DNA of 64,000 nucleotides from Corynebacterium terpenotabidum Y-11. Its GTDB lineage: Bacteria; Actinomycetota; Actinomycetes; Mycobacteriales; Mycobacteriaceae. The position numbers were made by a program, and so were the translations under genes. Position 1 is the stretch's first letter. Every line of letters starts with the position of its first letter. Below the pieces are notes generated by a model. That model did not search any database and was not told the origin of the DNA. It worked only from the letters and a program-made list of their open reading frames with translations. The stretch spans positions 2,604,001-2,668,000 of the forward strand of contig NC_021663.1 in the NCBI RefSeq assembly GCF_000418365.1, read 5' to 3'. This document shows positions 42,135 through 50,616 of this stretch, piece after piece.

Positions 42135-43307
42135 ATGCCACGCATCGCGATCATCGGCGGCGGTGTCGCCGCCCACACCCTCGTCACGTCCCTCCTCGCC
42201 GCACGCACCGAGGACGCCGACCTCACCATCGACATCTTCTCCGCGGAGGCCCACCTGCCGTACCGGCGCCCCGAGGTCAACAAGGGAATCCTGATCGAGG
42301 GGAAGTCCCCGGCCGAGGTCGCACTGCCCGGCGGAATCTTCTACACGCCCGGCGTCACCCTCCACCTGTCGACCACGGTCACCGGGATGGACCTGGCAGC
42401 CCGAACCCTTTCTACAGGTGACGCCACCCACCACTTCGACCAGCTTGTCTTCGCGACCGGTGCGGGCCCCCGCCAGCTCGAGACCGACTGGTCGGGCGGC
42501 CGCGACGTGCACTACATCCGCACCCCGGAGCATGCCGCCGCCCTGCGCGAGAAGCTCAGCGCCCTCGGGACGGACGGGACTGTCGTGGTCATCGGCGGTG
42601 GCGTCCTGGGGATGGAGGCCGCCGCAGCCGCCGCGACGCTCAGCGAGGCGGGCGTCCACGTCCTGGAACTGGGCGACGAGGTCTGCGCCCGGATCCTTCC
42701 GCCGACCGCCTCGCGCTGGCTGCGAGACCGGCATGCGGAGAAGAACGTCACCGTGACCTGCGGTGTCTCCCCCGACGACCTGCCCGGAACTGTCGAGGCC
42801 CTCGCTCCTGACGTGGTCATCGTCTCCATCGGCGCGGTCCGCGACACCCACCTCGCGGAGGACGCCGACCTCACTGTCGGTGACGGTGACGGTGGCGGCA
42901 TCGTCGTCGATGAGCAGGGTCGGACCGGCGTCCCCGGGGTCTTCGCCGTCGGCGACTGTGTGGAGATCCACAGTGCGGACGGTTCAGTGTTGCGTCCCGA
43001 GGACGACGGGTCCGCCCGGGCGCTGGCCACCCTCGTCGCATCCCAGCTCGCCGACCGTGCTGTTGAGGCGGCGTCCTTCCGGGACAGGCCGATGAAGGGC
43101 TGGACGAAGCAGTTCGGCCACTTGCTCACCACCCTCGGGACGACCGGGGTGGGTGCTGGGCTGGGCGAGCAGGTGCTGCTCGACACCGGGGAGGAGCTCG
43201 TGGTCTTCACCGTCGACGGGTCGACGGTCGTCGGCGTGACCACGGTGGGACGCAGCCCTGAGGTCCGCGCGGCGAAGAAGGCGCTGGGTACCGTCCTCGC
43301 CGGCTGA
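42135..43307 (+). CDS. rubB: rubredoxin reductase
   Basis: A 390-residue FAD- and NAD(P)H-dependent reductase passing electrons to rubredoxin. It has FAD motif IAIIGGGVAAHTL at the N terminus, NAD motif VVVIGGGVLGMEAAAAA (about 153) and FAVGDCVEIH (about 273). The start is the ATG one base after the rubredoxin stop. It closes the alkB operon; the next gene is convergent 38 bases away. Confidence 0.93.
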   Translation: MPRIAIIGGGVAAHTLVTSLLAARTEDADLTIDIFSAEAHLPYRRPEVNKGILIEGKSPAEVALPGGIFYTPGVTLHLSTTVTGMDLAARTLSTGDATHHFDQLVFATGAGPRQLETDWSGGRDVHYIRTPEHAAALREKLSALGTDGTVVVIGGGVLGMEAAAAAATLSEAGVHVLELGDEVCARILPPTASRWLRDRHAEKNVTVTCGVSPDDLPGTVEALAPDVVIVSIGAVRDTHLAEDADLTVGDGDGGGIVVDEQGRTGVPGVFAVGDCVEIHSADGSVLRPEDDGSARALATLVASQLADRAVEAASFRDRPMKGWTKQFGHLLTTLGTTGVGAGLGEQVLLDTGEELVVFTVDGSTVVGVTTVGRSPEVRAAKKALGTVLAG

Positions 43308-43345
43308 ACCGGCTGAGCCAGCTGGGCCGGCTGAGCCCCAGTCAG

Positions 43346-44089
43346 TTAGCCGACAGAGCAGGACACGCGGGCCTGCTGGGCGATGAGGCAGACGGACTCA
43401 TCGGTGAGGACCCACTTGCCGCCCTTCGCCACGTAGTAGAGGTCGGCCGGGGGCTTCTCGCCGATGCCGATCATCTTCATCTGGATCGTGGCGGTCATCT
43501 GGTCACCGTTGACGACCACCGGGTCAACCATGTCGTACTGGAAGATCGGCACCGCACGCATGGCGACACCGGCGTCCCTGATGGTCTGCACACCAGCCGG
43601 GTTCTCCAGGTTGGAGGCGATGGTCTCGTCCGACGCACCCTCAGCGAGGATGGTCTCCATCTGGTTCTTCAGCTCAGCGTTGGACGGCTGAGCCGGAATG
43701 TCGGAACTGCTGTCGGACTGGGAACTGTCATCGGTATCGACCGGCTCGGGCACACCGCCACCGTTCACCACCACCGACTCGCCGGAGCTCGCCGAACTGG
43801 TGGTGGTCGACTTGGCGGCGGTGGTGGCCCTGGTCGCGGTGGTGGTGTTCGAGTCCTTCTTCGAGGTGACGCCGGCGGCGTTCGCGGTACCGTCACCCTG
43901 AACCACGGTCACCTGACCGTCATTGGCGTTGGCGAACATGACCGCGGCACCGACACCGATGACCACGGCGGACGCCAGGGTCGACAGACCGACCGACAGG
44001 GCGACAGTGGCCCAGCGCGACGCACGCTCCGCGTCCTTCTGATCGTCGATGTCGTACTCGGCCTCGTCGTACCCGGTGGTGTCAGCCAT
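43346..44089 (-). CDS. membrane-anchored protein with MTB12-like C-terminal domain
   Basis: A 247-residue protein: acidic cytosolic N terminus (to about 22), membrane helix (about 28-52), a long Ser/Thr linker with KSTTTSSASSGES, then a domain from SNAELKNQMETILAEGASDETIASNLENPAG ending GGKWVLTDESVCLIAQQARVSC. It shares layout and the GxWxL strand with the protein at 26661-27344 and with mycobacterial MTB12. Two Cys close to the end recur in both. No function is established beyond secreted antigen. Confidence 0.78.
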   Translation of the reverse strand: MADTTGYDEAEYDIDDQKDAERASRWATVALSVGLSTLASAVVIGVGAAVMFANANDGQVTVVQGDGTANAAGVTSKKDSNTTTATRATTAAKSTTTSSASSGESVVVNGGGVPEPVDTDDSSQSDSSSDIPAQPSNAELKNQMETILAEGASDETIASNLENPAGVQTIRDAGVAMRAVPIFQYDMVDPVVVNGDQMTATIQMKMIGIGEKPPADLYYVAKGGKWVLTDESVCLIAQQARVSCSVG

Positions 44090-44217
44090 TATCGAACTCT
44101 CCTCATTGCGCGGCTCTGCGTCGCGCTTGGTCCTCGTGTGTCAGCAGCACTCTCCTGACGCACACCTGCGGACCGCAAAATCCCAGGTGGCGCCATAGAA
44201 AGAGACGTATCGCGGGA

Positions 44218-44248
44218 TGTTGTAGTATAGCCTTGCCAAAATACAACA
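44218..44248. promoter_or_regulatory. inverted repeat in the MTB12-like/esterase divergent region
   Basis: TGTTGTA-N17-TACAACA in the AT-rich centre of a 231-base divergent gap. Spacing between arm centres is 24 bases. It could regulate either gene. Confidence 0.4.
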
Positions 44249-44308
44249 CTGTCTGACCTTCTACAGCAGTGGGAATGGTCACACCTCCGCCGGACACACC
44301 GGGGTCAC

Positions 44309-44314
44309 TATGCT
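44309..44314 (+). promoter_or_regulatory. -10 hexamer of the carboxylesterase gene (leaderless type)
   Basis: TATGCT with exactly 6 bases to the ATG at 44321. Confidence 0.6.
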
Positions 44315-44320
44315 GACAGC

Positions 44321-45886
44321 ATGCGTGACGCGTCCCCCAACCACATCTCCACCACGTCATCCGGGCGCGACCCCTGGACCATCGAGACCACCACAGGTGC
44401 TGTCCGCGGCCACCAGGTGAACGGCGCCGTCGCCTTTCGCGGCATCCCCTACGCCGAGCCCCCGACCAATGACCTGCGGTTCCGGCGGGCGGTCGCGAAA
44501 GATCCATGGCACGGCGTCTTCATCGCCGCCCGCCCCGGCGACTACTGCGCCCAGTGGCGCAACCGGTCAATCGGCTGGATCGGCTCGGAGAACTGCCTCT
44601 GGCTCAACGTCGTCGTCCCCCGGCCGAACACCCGCGGCCCTGTCGTGAGCGCCGCCGCCCGACGACCAATCGTCATCTACCTTCACGGCGGCTCGAATAT
44701 CCACGGTTCCGCCGCCGAACCACTGCTGTCCGGCGAATACCTCGCTGCAGCGACCGACGCGATCTACGTCGCCGTGAACTACCGGGTCGGCATCCTCGGC
44801 CAGCTGTCCCTGGGATTCGCCGACGACCTCAACCCGGACCGGTTCGCGTCGAACACCGGGCTCTCGGACATCATCACCGCCATCGAGTGGGTGCACGCCA
44901 ACGCCTCCGCGTTCGGCGGCGACCCGGATCGGATCACGGTGATGGGCGAATCCTCCGGTGGGGCGATGGTCACCGCCCTGTCCGCCGTGCCGCGGGTAAA
45001 GGACCTGGTCCACGGATTCATCGCCCAGTCACCGGCGGCGGCGATGGTGCACACGCCGGACGACGCCCGGCGGGTCGCGGACATGGCACTGAAGATCCTG
45101 CGCGCCGACGACGACGGAAAAACACCCCGTCCGGAGGGCACCGGGAAGGAGCTGCTCACGGCGTCCGCCGAGGGACTGGCGTGGCTGACCGAGAAGACGA
45201 ATGCCGCAGCGTGGGGGCGCTCCGGCATCGCCGGCGGTTTCGCCCCGGTGATCGACGATCTGCTGCCCGCCCACCCGCTGACCCCCGGCGCGCAGTCAGA
45301 CATCCCCCTGCTCATCGGCACGAACCTCGACGAGTACGTGCTGATGCGCTGGTCCTACCCGTCGGCCCGCACGTTCCGCACCCAGGCACAGCAGTTCGCG
45401 GAGATGATCGACCCTTCGTCGGCGCCAGGCGTGCTGGACGGACTGTACGGTTCCGGGAAGCGTCGGGGGGACGCCGGGCGGTTCGTCGGGGATGCCCTGT
45501 TCACCGCTCCGGCGATGCGGCTGGCGTCCCAGCATCCGTCGGGCCGGTCGTGGATGTACCGGCTGGACATGTCCACCCTGTCGCTGAACCTCTCCGGCAT
45601 CGGCGCGACCCACGCTCTTGACCTGCCGATTCTCTTCGGACGCTATGATTCCGGGCGCGGTCCGGGTGCACTGGCGCTCGGCGGTCGGGAGCGGATGGTG
45701 GCAACGACGGCAGTGATGCAGAACCGGTGGAAACGGTTCATCCACGACGGGAACCCGGGGTGGGACGCCTACCCGGACACCCTCGCCACCCAGCTCTTCG
45801 ACGGCGGGGAGAAGACGGTGGTCGATCCGAGCCCGGCACTGCGAGAGGCCTGGGCACCGGTGACGTTGACCGGGATGCCGGTGTAG
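44321..45886 (+). CDS. type B carboxylesterase
   Basis: An alpha/beta-hydrolase of the carboxylesterase/lipase family, 521 residues. The nucleophile elbow GESSGG (Ser about 210), the oxyanion strand YLHGGSNIHGS, and AFRGIPYAEPPTNDLRFRRA near the N terminus are typical. Catalytic His is probably in GATHALDLPILFG. It hydrolyses carboxylic esters such as short-chain glycerides or carbamates. There is no signal peptide, so it is cytoplasmic. Confidence 0.92.
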   Translation: MRDASPNHISTTSSGRDPWTIETTTGAVRGHQVNGAVAFRGIPYAEPPTNDLRFRRAVAKDPWHGVFIAARPGDYCAQWRNRSIGWIGSENCLWLNVVVPRPNTRGPVVSAAARRPIVIYLHGGSNIHGSAAEPLLSGEYLAAATDAIYVAVNYRVGILGQLSLGFADDLNPDRFASNTGLSDIITAIEWVHANASAFGGDPDRITVMGESSGGAMVTALSAVPRVKDLVHGFIAQSPAAAMVHTPDDARRVADMALKILRADDDGKTPRPEGTGKELLTASAEGLAWLTEKTNAAAWGRSGIAGGFAPVIDDLLPAHPLTPGAQSDIPLLIGTNLDEYVLMRWSYPSARTFRTQAQQFAEMIDPSSAPGVLDGLYGSGKRRGDAGRFVGDALFTAPAMRLASQHPSGRSWMYRLDMSTLSLNLSGIGATHALDLPILFGRYDSGRGPGALALGGRERMVATTAVMQNRWKRFIHDGNPGWDAYPDTLATQLFDGGEKTVVDPSPALREAWAPVTLTGMPV

Positions 45887-45899
45887 TCGGCGGCAGGTG

Positions 45900-45929
45900 C
45901 CCGGCACCCGGCGGCGCCGGGATGCCGGG
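45900..45929. terminator. bidirectional terminator candidate
   Basis: A nested hairpin, CCCGGC-GGC-GCCGGG inside CCCGGCA...TGCCGGG with one bulged A, between the convergent esterase and symporter genes. Confidence 0.5.
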
Positions 45930-45945
45930 ATGCCGGGATTTACAG

Positions 45946-47415
45946 TCAGCGGGAGGCGAGGTCCGCGGGGACAGCGCCCGACGTGACCTCAGCAGCGCCA
46001 GCGGCGTCAGCAGCGTCAGCAGCGTCAGCAGCGTCAGCGTCCGAATCCAGGTCGAGACCGTGGGTGCCCGCGGCGTCCCACACGTCCTTCTCCCAGATCC
46101 CGGCGCGCTTGGCGACGATCGTGGCGACCAGTGCCTGGCCGGTGACGTTCACCGCGGTACGGCCCATGTCGATGATCGGTTCGATGGCCAGCAGCAGACC
46201 CACACCCGCCAGCGGCAGGCCAAGGGTGGAGAGCGTCAGCGTGAGCATGACCGTCGCCCCGGTGGTGCCGGCGGTCGCGGCGGACCCGATGACCGACACG
46301 AAGATGATGAGCAGGTAATCGGTGAAGTTGAGGTCCAGGCCGTAGAACTGGGCGACGAACAGGGCGGCGACGGCCGGGTAAACCGAGGCGCACCCGTCCA
46401 TCTTCGTCGTCGCACCCAGCGGCACGGCGAAGGACGCGTACGCGCTCGGCACGCCCATGGACTGCTCGGTGACGCGCTGGGTGACCGGCATGACGCCCAT
46501 CGAGGAGCGGGTGACAAAGCCCAGGGACGTCACCGGCCAGACACGACGGTAGAACCCGGTGACGGAGAGCCCGTTGGACGCCAGGACCGCCGGGTAGATC
46601 ACCAACAGGACGATCGCGAGGCCCACGTAGATCGCGAGCACGAACTTGCCGAGGGAGCCGAGGGCGTCCCACCCGTAGTCGGCGACGGCGTGACCGATCA
46701 ATGCACCGGTACCGATCGGGGCGAGGCGGATGATCCACCACAGCACCTTCTGCACCACGGTCAGCAGGGATTCGGTGATGGCGAGGAAAGGCTCGGCGGA
46801 CTTCCCGGCCTTCACCGCGGCGATACCCAGTGCCAGGGAGATGATGAGCAGCTGGAGGACGTTGAAGCTCACCGAGATCTCGCCGTCGGTGTTCGCCGAG
46901 GCACCCAGGCCCAGGAAATTCGTCGGCACGACCGAGTCGATGAATCCCATCCAGGACCCCGTGTGCGACGGTTCGGCAGCCGTGGAGGCGTCGATGCTCG
47001 TTCCGGAGCCGGGCTTCATGACCAGGCCGACAGCGATCCCTACGAGCACCGAGAAGAAGGCGGTGATGACGAACCACAGCAGGGTGCTCACGGCCAGACG
47101 GGCGGCGTTGGCGACCTTGCGCAGGTTCGCCACGGAGGTGATCACCGCGGTGATGATCAGCGGCGGGACCATGGTCTTCAGCAGAGACACGTAGATCGAG
47201 CCGGTCTTGTCCAGGAAGGTGGACAGCCAAGGCGCGGCGGCGTCGGGCGCGTCAGAGGACTGGGCCCGGGCGATGAACCCGAGGATGAGACCCACGATGA
47301 GGCCGATGATGACCTGGGCGCCGAAGCCGGTGAGCCAGGCGGGGAGGTGACGACGGGCGGCAGCGGTGGGGGTGGACGCTGCGGCCGGAGCATCGGTGGT
47401 GTCCGGTGTGGACAT
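45946..47415 (-). CDS. dicarboxylate:cation symporter (DctA/TcyP-like)
   Basis: A 489-residue DAACS-family transporter. About eight helices; the Ser-containing loop VTRSSMGVMPVTQRVTEQSMG, PLGATTKMDGCASVYPA and GTTGATVMLTLTLSTLGLPLAGVGLLLAIEPIIDMGRTAVNVTG fit C4-dicarboxylate or cystine carriers. Which substrate is undecided. The C terminus carries an Ala/Asp repeat DAADAADAADAAGAA from a 9-base tandem in the gene. AGGAG stands 6 bases upstream, and a perfect palindrome over the promoter suggests regulation. Confidence 0.92.
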   Translation of the reverse strand: MSTPDTTDAPAAASTPTAAARRHLPAWLTGFGAQVIIGLIVGLILGFIARAQSSDAPDAAAPWLSTFLDKTGSIYVSLLKTMVPPLIITAVITSVANLRKVANAARLAVSTLLWFVITAFFSVLVGIAVGLVMKPGSGTSIDASTAAEPSHTGSWMGFIDSVVPTNFLGLGASANTDGEISVSFNVLQLLIISLALGIAAVKAGKSAEPFLAITESLLTVVQKVLWWIIRLAPIGTGALIGHAVADYGWDALGSLGKFVLAIYVGLAIVLLVIYPAVLASNGLSVTGFYRRVWPVTSLGFVTRSSMGVMPVTQRVTEQSMGVPSAYASFAVPLGATTKMDGCASVYPAVAALFVAQFYGLDLNFTDYLLIIFVSVIGSAATAGTTGATVMLTLTLSTLGLPLAGVGLLLAIEPIIDMGRTAVNVTGQALVATIVAKRAGIWEKDVWDAAGTHGLDLDSDADAADAADAADAAGAAEVTSGAVPADLASR

Positions 47416-47430
47416 GGCATTCTCCTAATG

Positions 47431-47442
47431 GACAGATCTGTC
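47431..47442. promoter_or_regulatory. palindrome over the symporter promoter
   Basis: GACAGATCTGTC, extending to a near-perfect 16-base palindrome, directly after a minus-strand -10-like TATAGA and 16 bases before the symporter ATG. Its position over the transcript start fits a repressor operator. Confidence 0.55.
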
Positions 47443-47497
47443 TATATCGGCGAGCCACTCTACGCTTCCCGGACCGAAACAGCATCCGTGCAGCACA

Positions 47498-47533
47498 GGG
47501 ACTGTTTCTGGGACTGTTTCTGGGACTATTTCT
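47498..47533. repeat. 12-bp tandem repeat, 3 units
   Basis: GGGACTGTTTCT twice and GGGACTATTTCT once, in the gap between the symporter and CPBP genes. Confidence 0.85.
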
Positions 47534-47608
47534 GTGGGTTCACTGTCAGTTCCGTGCCGGGTCCGTGGGATGCGCCCCATTGCCTTGGTGTTCCCCGTGG
47601 CGGGTCGC

Positions 47609-47614
47609 TAGCGT
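47609..47614 (+). promoter_or_regulatory. -10 hexamer of the CPBP gene (leaderless type)
   Basis: TAGCGT, 8 bases before the ATG at 47623, no ribosome site. Confidence 0.45.
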
Positions 47615-47622
47615 TGACCGTA

Positions 47623-48399
47623 ATGACCTCCACCACAGCCACCACCACAGCCACCGCCGCGGTCGCCGCCGCAACCCCGGGCCTCCGGACACGTCTGCTG
47701 ACGCACCGGACGGACATCATCAGCGTCGTCGCCGTGATCATGGGCCTTGCCACGATCAACGTCACCGCGCACCTGACTTCCCTGTCCACCGTCGCCGCTG
47801 TCGTCCCGGTCGGCGTCGCCTGCCTGCTCGTCATCGCCAAGGCCCGCGGCATGAGCTGGACCGATCTCGGCCTGGGCCGGGCACACATCAGCAAGGGCCT
47901 GACCTGGGGCACCGGCGCGGTTCTGCTCGTCGCCGCCGTCATCGCCCTGGCCCTGGCGATCCCCGCGACCCGCGGCTTCTTCTTCAACGAGTCCTACGCC
48001 TCACTGCGCACCGCACTGATCGCCGCACTGGTGATCATCCCGCTGCAGACGGTCCTGCCCGAGGAGCTCGCTTTCCGTGGCCTGCTCCACGGTCGACTGA
48101 AGAGCATGGGCGGGACGAAGGCCGTGTTCATCGGCGGATCCATTCTCTTCGGCCTGTGGCATGTCGCCAGCTCACTGAGCCTCACCGCCACGAACGTCGG
48201 CCTCACCGCGATGCTGGGGTCCGGCACCGCCGCCCAGTGGATCGGGGTGGGCCTGGCCGTCATCGCCACCGCAGGCGCCGGTCTCGGCCTGACCTGGCTG
48301 CGTCACCACACCAACAGCGTCCTCGCCCCCATCGGGCTGCACTGGGCGCTCAACGCCGTCGGCGCGATGGCTGCCGCCGCAGCGTGGACCTTCCTGTGA
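47623..48399 (+). CDS. CPBP-family intramembrane metalloprotease
   Basis: A CAAX-protease/bacteriocin-processing (Abi) family membrane protein, 258 residues with about eight helices. Motif 1 is EELAFRGLLHGRL (EExxxR), motif 2 is FGLWHVAS and motif 3 is HWALNAVG, which supply the catalytic Glu and metal-binding His. An N-terminal Thr/Ala tail precedes the first helix. Substrates are unknown; no bacteriocin gene lies nearby. The frame is open far upstream but that is antisense to the symporter. Confidence 0.9.
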   Translation: MTSTTATTTATAAVAAATPGLRTRLLTHRTDIISVVAVIMGLATINVTAHLTSLSTVAAVVPVGVACLLVIAKARGMSWTDLGLGRAHISKGLTWGTGAVLLVAAVIALALAIPATRGFFFNESYASLRTALIAALVIIPLQTVLPEELAFRGLLHGRLKSMGGTKAVFIGGSILFGLWHVASSLSLTATNVGLTAMLGSGTAAQWIGVGLAVIATAGAGLGLTWLRHHTNSVLAPIGLHWALNAVGAMAAAAAWTFL

Positions 48400-48403
48400 C
48401 GGT

Positions 48404-48463
48404 TCCCCGGTAGGACGCGGGGATGGGGGACGCCGACCCGCAGGCGACACCGTGGCCGTCCCC
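48404..48463. terminator. hairpins between convergent CPBP and HNH genes
   Basis: TCCCCG-N8-CGGGGA (48404-48423), then GGGGACG...CGTCCCC (48426-48463). Both fit a bidirectional terminator; neither has a T tract. Confidence 0.35.
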
Positions 48464-48465
48464 GC

Positions 48466-49251
48466 CTATTCCGGAGCGTCTCCACAATCTCCAAGGACGC
48501 GCACCATGGCGTCCTTCTCCGCCTGCGTGACCCACAGCCCGTACGCGGCCTTCACCTCGATCTGCCGGGAGACATAGGTACAGCGGAAGGACGTGTTCGC
48601 CGGAAGCCAGGTCGCGGCATCCCCGTCACTCTTCTGCAGGTTCGCCGATCCGTCGACGGCGAGCAGGTTCGCCGGATCATTCGCCAACTCCTCACGACGT
48701 TCCGGCGTGAGCTGCTGCGCGCCCTTCTGCCAGGCGTCCGATAGGGCAACGACATGGTCGATCTGCACGTCAGCGGAGGTGTCCTCGCCACGGACGAAAC
48801 TGATCCTCTGCCCCGTGTACGGGTCGTCGAGCACCCCGGAGAGCACCCGACAACTGCCCTCCTTGAACACCACGTCAGTGAGGTCACGGGCGAGGATGTC
48901 ATTGCGGGTGTCGCAACCGTTACGGTCCACATCCGCCCAGGTCTGGCCGAACTGCGCCCGGTCGTAGCCGGTCTTCGGCGCGCGGCCCTTCACCTCGAGG
49001 GTGTCGAGGGTGGCGAGGGCGGTGTCCACGGCAGCGGCGGCGTCGGCCGCGTCACCAGGTGTGGCCTCCGACGACTCCGGTATCGCCGTCGACTCAGTCG
49101 CCGGGGCCGGTGAGGCTGAAGACGCTGCCGACCCGCTGGGGAACAGGGGCCCGGTGGAGGTGGCGTCCTCGCCTGTGGAGCATGCGACGAGCAGCGCGGA
49201 GACCAGGACCGCCGCGCAGCCGCCGGTGACCGCCGCAGCAGGTCTAGGCAT
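48466..49251 (-). CDS. secreted HNH-nuclease-like lipoprotein (DUF1524)
   Basis: A 261-residue exported protein. A lipoprotein signal ends in LLVAC-S, giving a lipid-anchored Cys near residue 24, followed by a Ser/Ala/Glu linker to about 85. The domain has YDRAQFGQTWADVDRNGCDTRNDILARDL and IDHVVALSDAWQKGAQ with NDPANLLAVDGSANLQKSDGDAATWLP, matching the DUF1524 HNH family (His-Asn-based metal finger). It is expected to cleave nucleic acid outside the membrane. Its start overlaps the end of the GT87 gene by 8 bases. Confidence 0.9.
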   Translation of the reverse strand: MPRPAAAVTGGCAAVLVSALLVACSTGEDATSTGPLFPSGSAASSASPAPATESTAIPESSEATPGDAADAAAAVDTALATLDTLEVKGRAPKTGYDRAQFGQTWADVDRNGCDTRNDILARDLTDVVFKEGSCRVLSGVLDDPYTGQRISFVRGEDTSADVQIDHVVALSDAWQKGAQQLTPERREELANDPANLLAVDGSANLQKSDGDAATWLPANTSFRCTYVSRQIEVKAAYGLWVTQAEKDAMVRVLGDCGDAPE

Positions 49252-50578
49252 CCGCGGTCGATCCCACCGACCGCACCCGCCATGCGGCGACACACAGCAA
49301 CGCCAGGCACACGATGCCCGCCAGACCCTGGGCGTTGCCGTAGACGAAGTCCGCGAGATCGAAGGAGTACGGGCCGTTCTCCGCGTAGACCTGGTAGTGG
49401 TGGTTCGCGGTGGTCTGGTAGTCGCCGTCACTGAGCCGACCGAAGGACAGATTCGCCGCGACGAGCAGGGCGGAGCCGATGAGCGTCGGCCAGTTCCAGG
49501 CGTCCCGGCGTCCGGACACCACCGCGACCAGCTGGGCACCGAGCAGGACAACCGCGACGATGATGCCGGTCCAGTGGTGCGTCACCGCAATGGGGGCAGA
49601 AACGCTCACCGCCAGCACCAGCACCAGCAGGACGCTGAGCGGACGCCCGGCCCGTGACAGGTGGAACACCGCCCACCCGGCAACGGCGGCGATGACCAGC
49701 AGGCCCGGCACCATGAGCGTCTGGGCGGTATCCGGGTCCATGCCCGCGCGGGTGAGCAGCCCGGTCAGCGCCTGGTTCGGTGGGTAACCGGGTCCGCCAC
49801 CCCGGTTACTGTTGAAGAACTCCTCGGTCCAGAAGTACCACGAGTCCGAGGCGCGGAAGATCCAGCCGAGGACCACGGTGGCCAGGAATGCGCCGAAAGA
49901 CCGCGCAAGATCCCCCCACCGGCGCGTGACCAGGAAGAACAGCGCATAGGCCGCCGGGGTGATCTTGATACCGGCAGCGATACCCACCCCGGCGCCCCGC
50001 AGCCACCGCGGCGTGTACCCCAGCAGATCAACTGCGACGAGAAGGACAAGGAAGATGTTGATCTGCCCGTACATGAGGTGCACCTGCAACGGCTCGATCA
50101 GCAGCGCGAACCCCAGCGCCGCCAGGCCGGTGAGCGGGGCGGACTTCCGCCAGAACGCGGCGGCACCGGCGACGACCGTCACCCGGTGCACCGCCATGGT
50201 CAGCACCGCCCAGGCCGCCGCCACCGACGCCCAGGTCCACACCATCTCCATCGTCTCCTCCCCCATCCAGGTCAGCGGCACGAAGAGCACCGCGGCCAGG
50301 GGGGGATAGATGAAGGCGAAACCGGAACGGGAGGGGAAGCCGTCCCCGTAGATCGCGTTGCCGTCGAGGATGGCCTGCCCGGCGTCGCGGAAGACCCCGA
50401 CGTCGAGGAGGAAGGCGTCACGGGTATGGGCCAGGACGCCGGCCAGCTGCCAGACCAGGCATGCCAACCCGACCAACACAACCACGACCGCAACCCCGCT
50501 CACCACGGTCGCACGGGACGTGGTGGACGGGGCAGGCGGGGTGGACGGGGTCGTCTGGGTTTTCTCGGGAACAGTCAT
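49244..50578 (-). CDS. GT87 polyprenyl-phosphate-dependent mannosyltransferase-like protein
   Basis: A membrane glycosyltransferase of the GT-C fold (DUF2029/GT87), 444 residues with about ten helices, related to PimE, MptC and MptD, which add alpha-mannose from polyprenyl-phosphate-mannose to inositol lipids and lipomannan. The acidic first loop DVGVFRDAGQAILDGNAIYG and the periplasmic YPPNQALTGLLTR are typical. The exact step is not decidable. It overlaps the HNH lipoprotein gene downstream. Confidence 0.88.
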   Translation of the reverse strand: MTVPEKTQTTPSTPPAPSTTSRATVVSGVAVVVVLVGLACLVWQLAGVLAHTRDAFLLDVGVFRDAGQAILDGNAIYGDGFPSRSGFAFIYPPLAAVLFVPLTWMGEETMEMVWTWASVAAAWAVLTMAVHRVTVVAGAAAFWRKSAPLTGLAALGFALLIEPLQVHLMYGQINIFLVLLVAVDLLGYTPRWLRGAGVGIAAGIKITPAAYALFFLVTRRWGDLARSFGAFLATVVLGWIFRASDSWYFWTEEFFNSNRGGGPGYPPNQALTGLLTRAGMDPDTAQTLMVPGLLVIAAVAGWAVFHLSRAGRPLSVLLVLVLAVSVSAPIAVTHHWTGIIVAVVLLGAQLVAVVSGRRDAWNWPTLIGSALLVAANLSFGRLSDGDYQTTANHHYQVYAENGPYSFDLADFVYGNAQGLAGIVCLALLCVAAWRVRSVGSTADA

Positions 50579-50616
50579 CGCGGGTCGAGTTTACCCACGG
50601 ACCTTCCGGTCAACGG

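Noticed and set aside
44103-44507. A minus-strand frame of 134 codons in the MTB12-like/esterase gap.
   Set aside because: Arg-rich shadow composition; most of it overlaps the esterase start, and the remainder covers the inverted repeat and promoter.
45727-47622. A long upstream extension of the CPBP protease.
   Set aside because: It is antisense to the symporter gene and the first recognisable helix follows the ATG at 47623, preceded by TAGCGT-N8.
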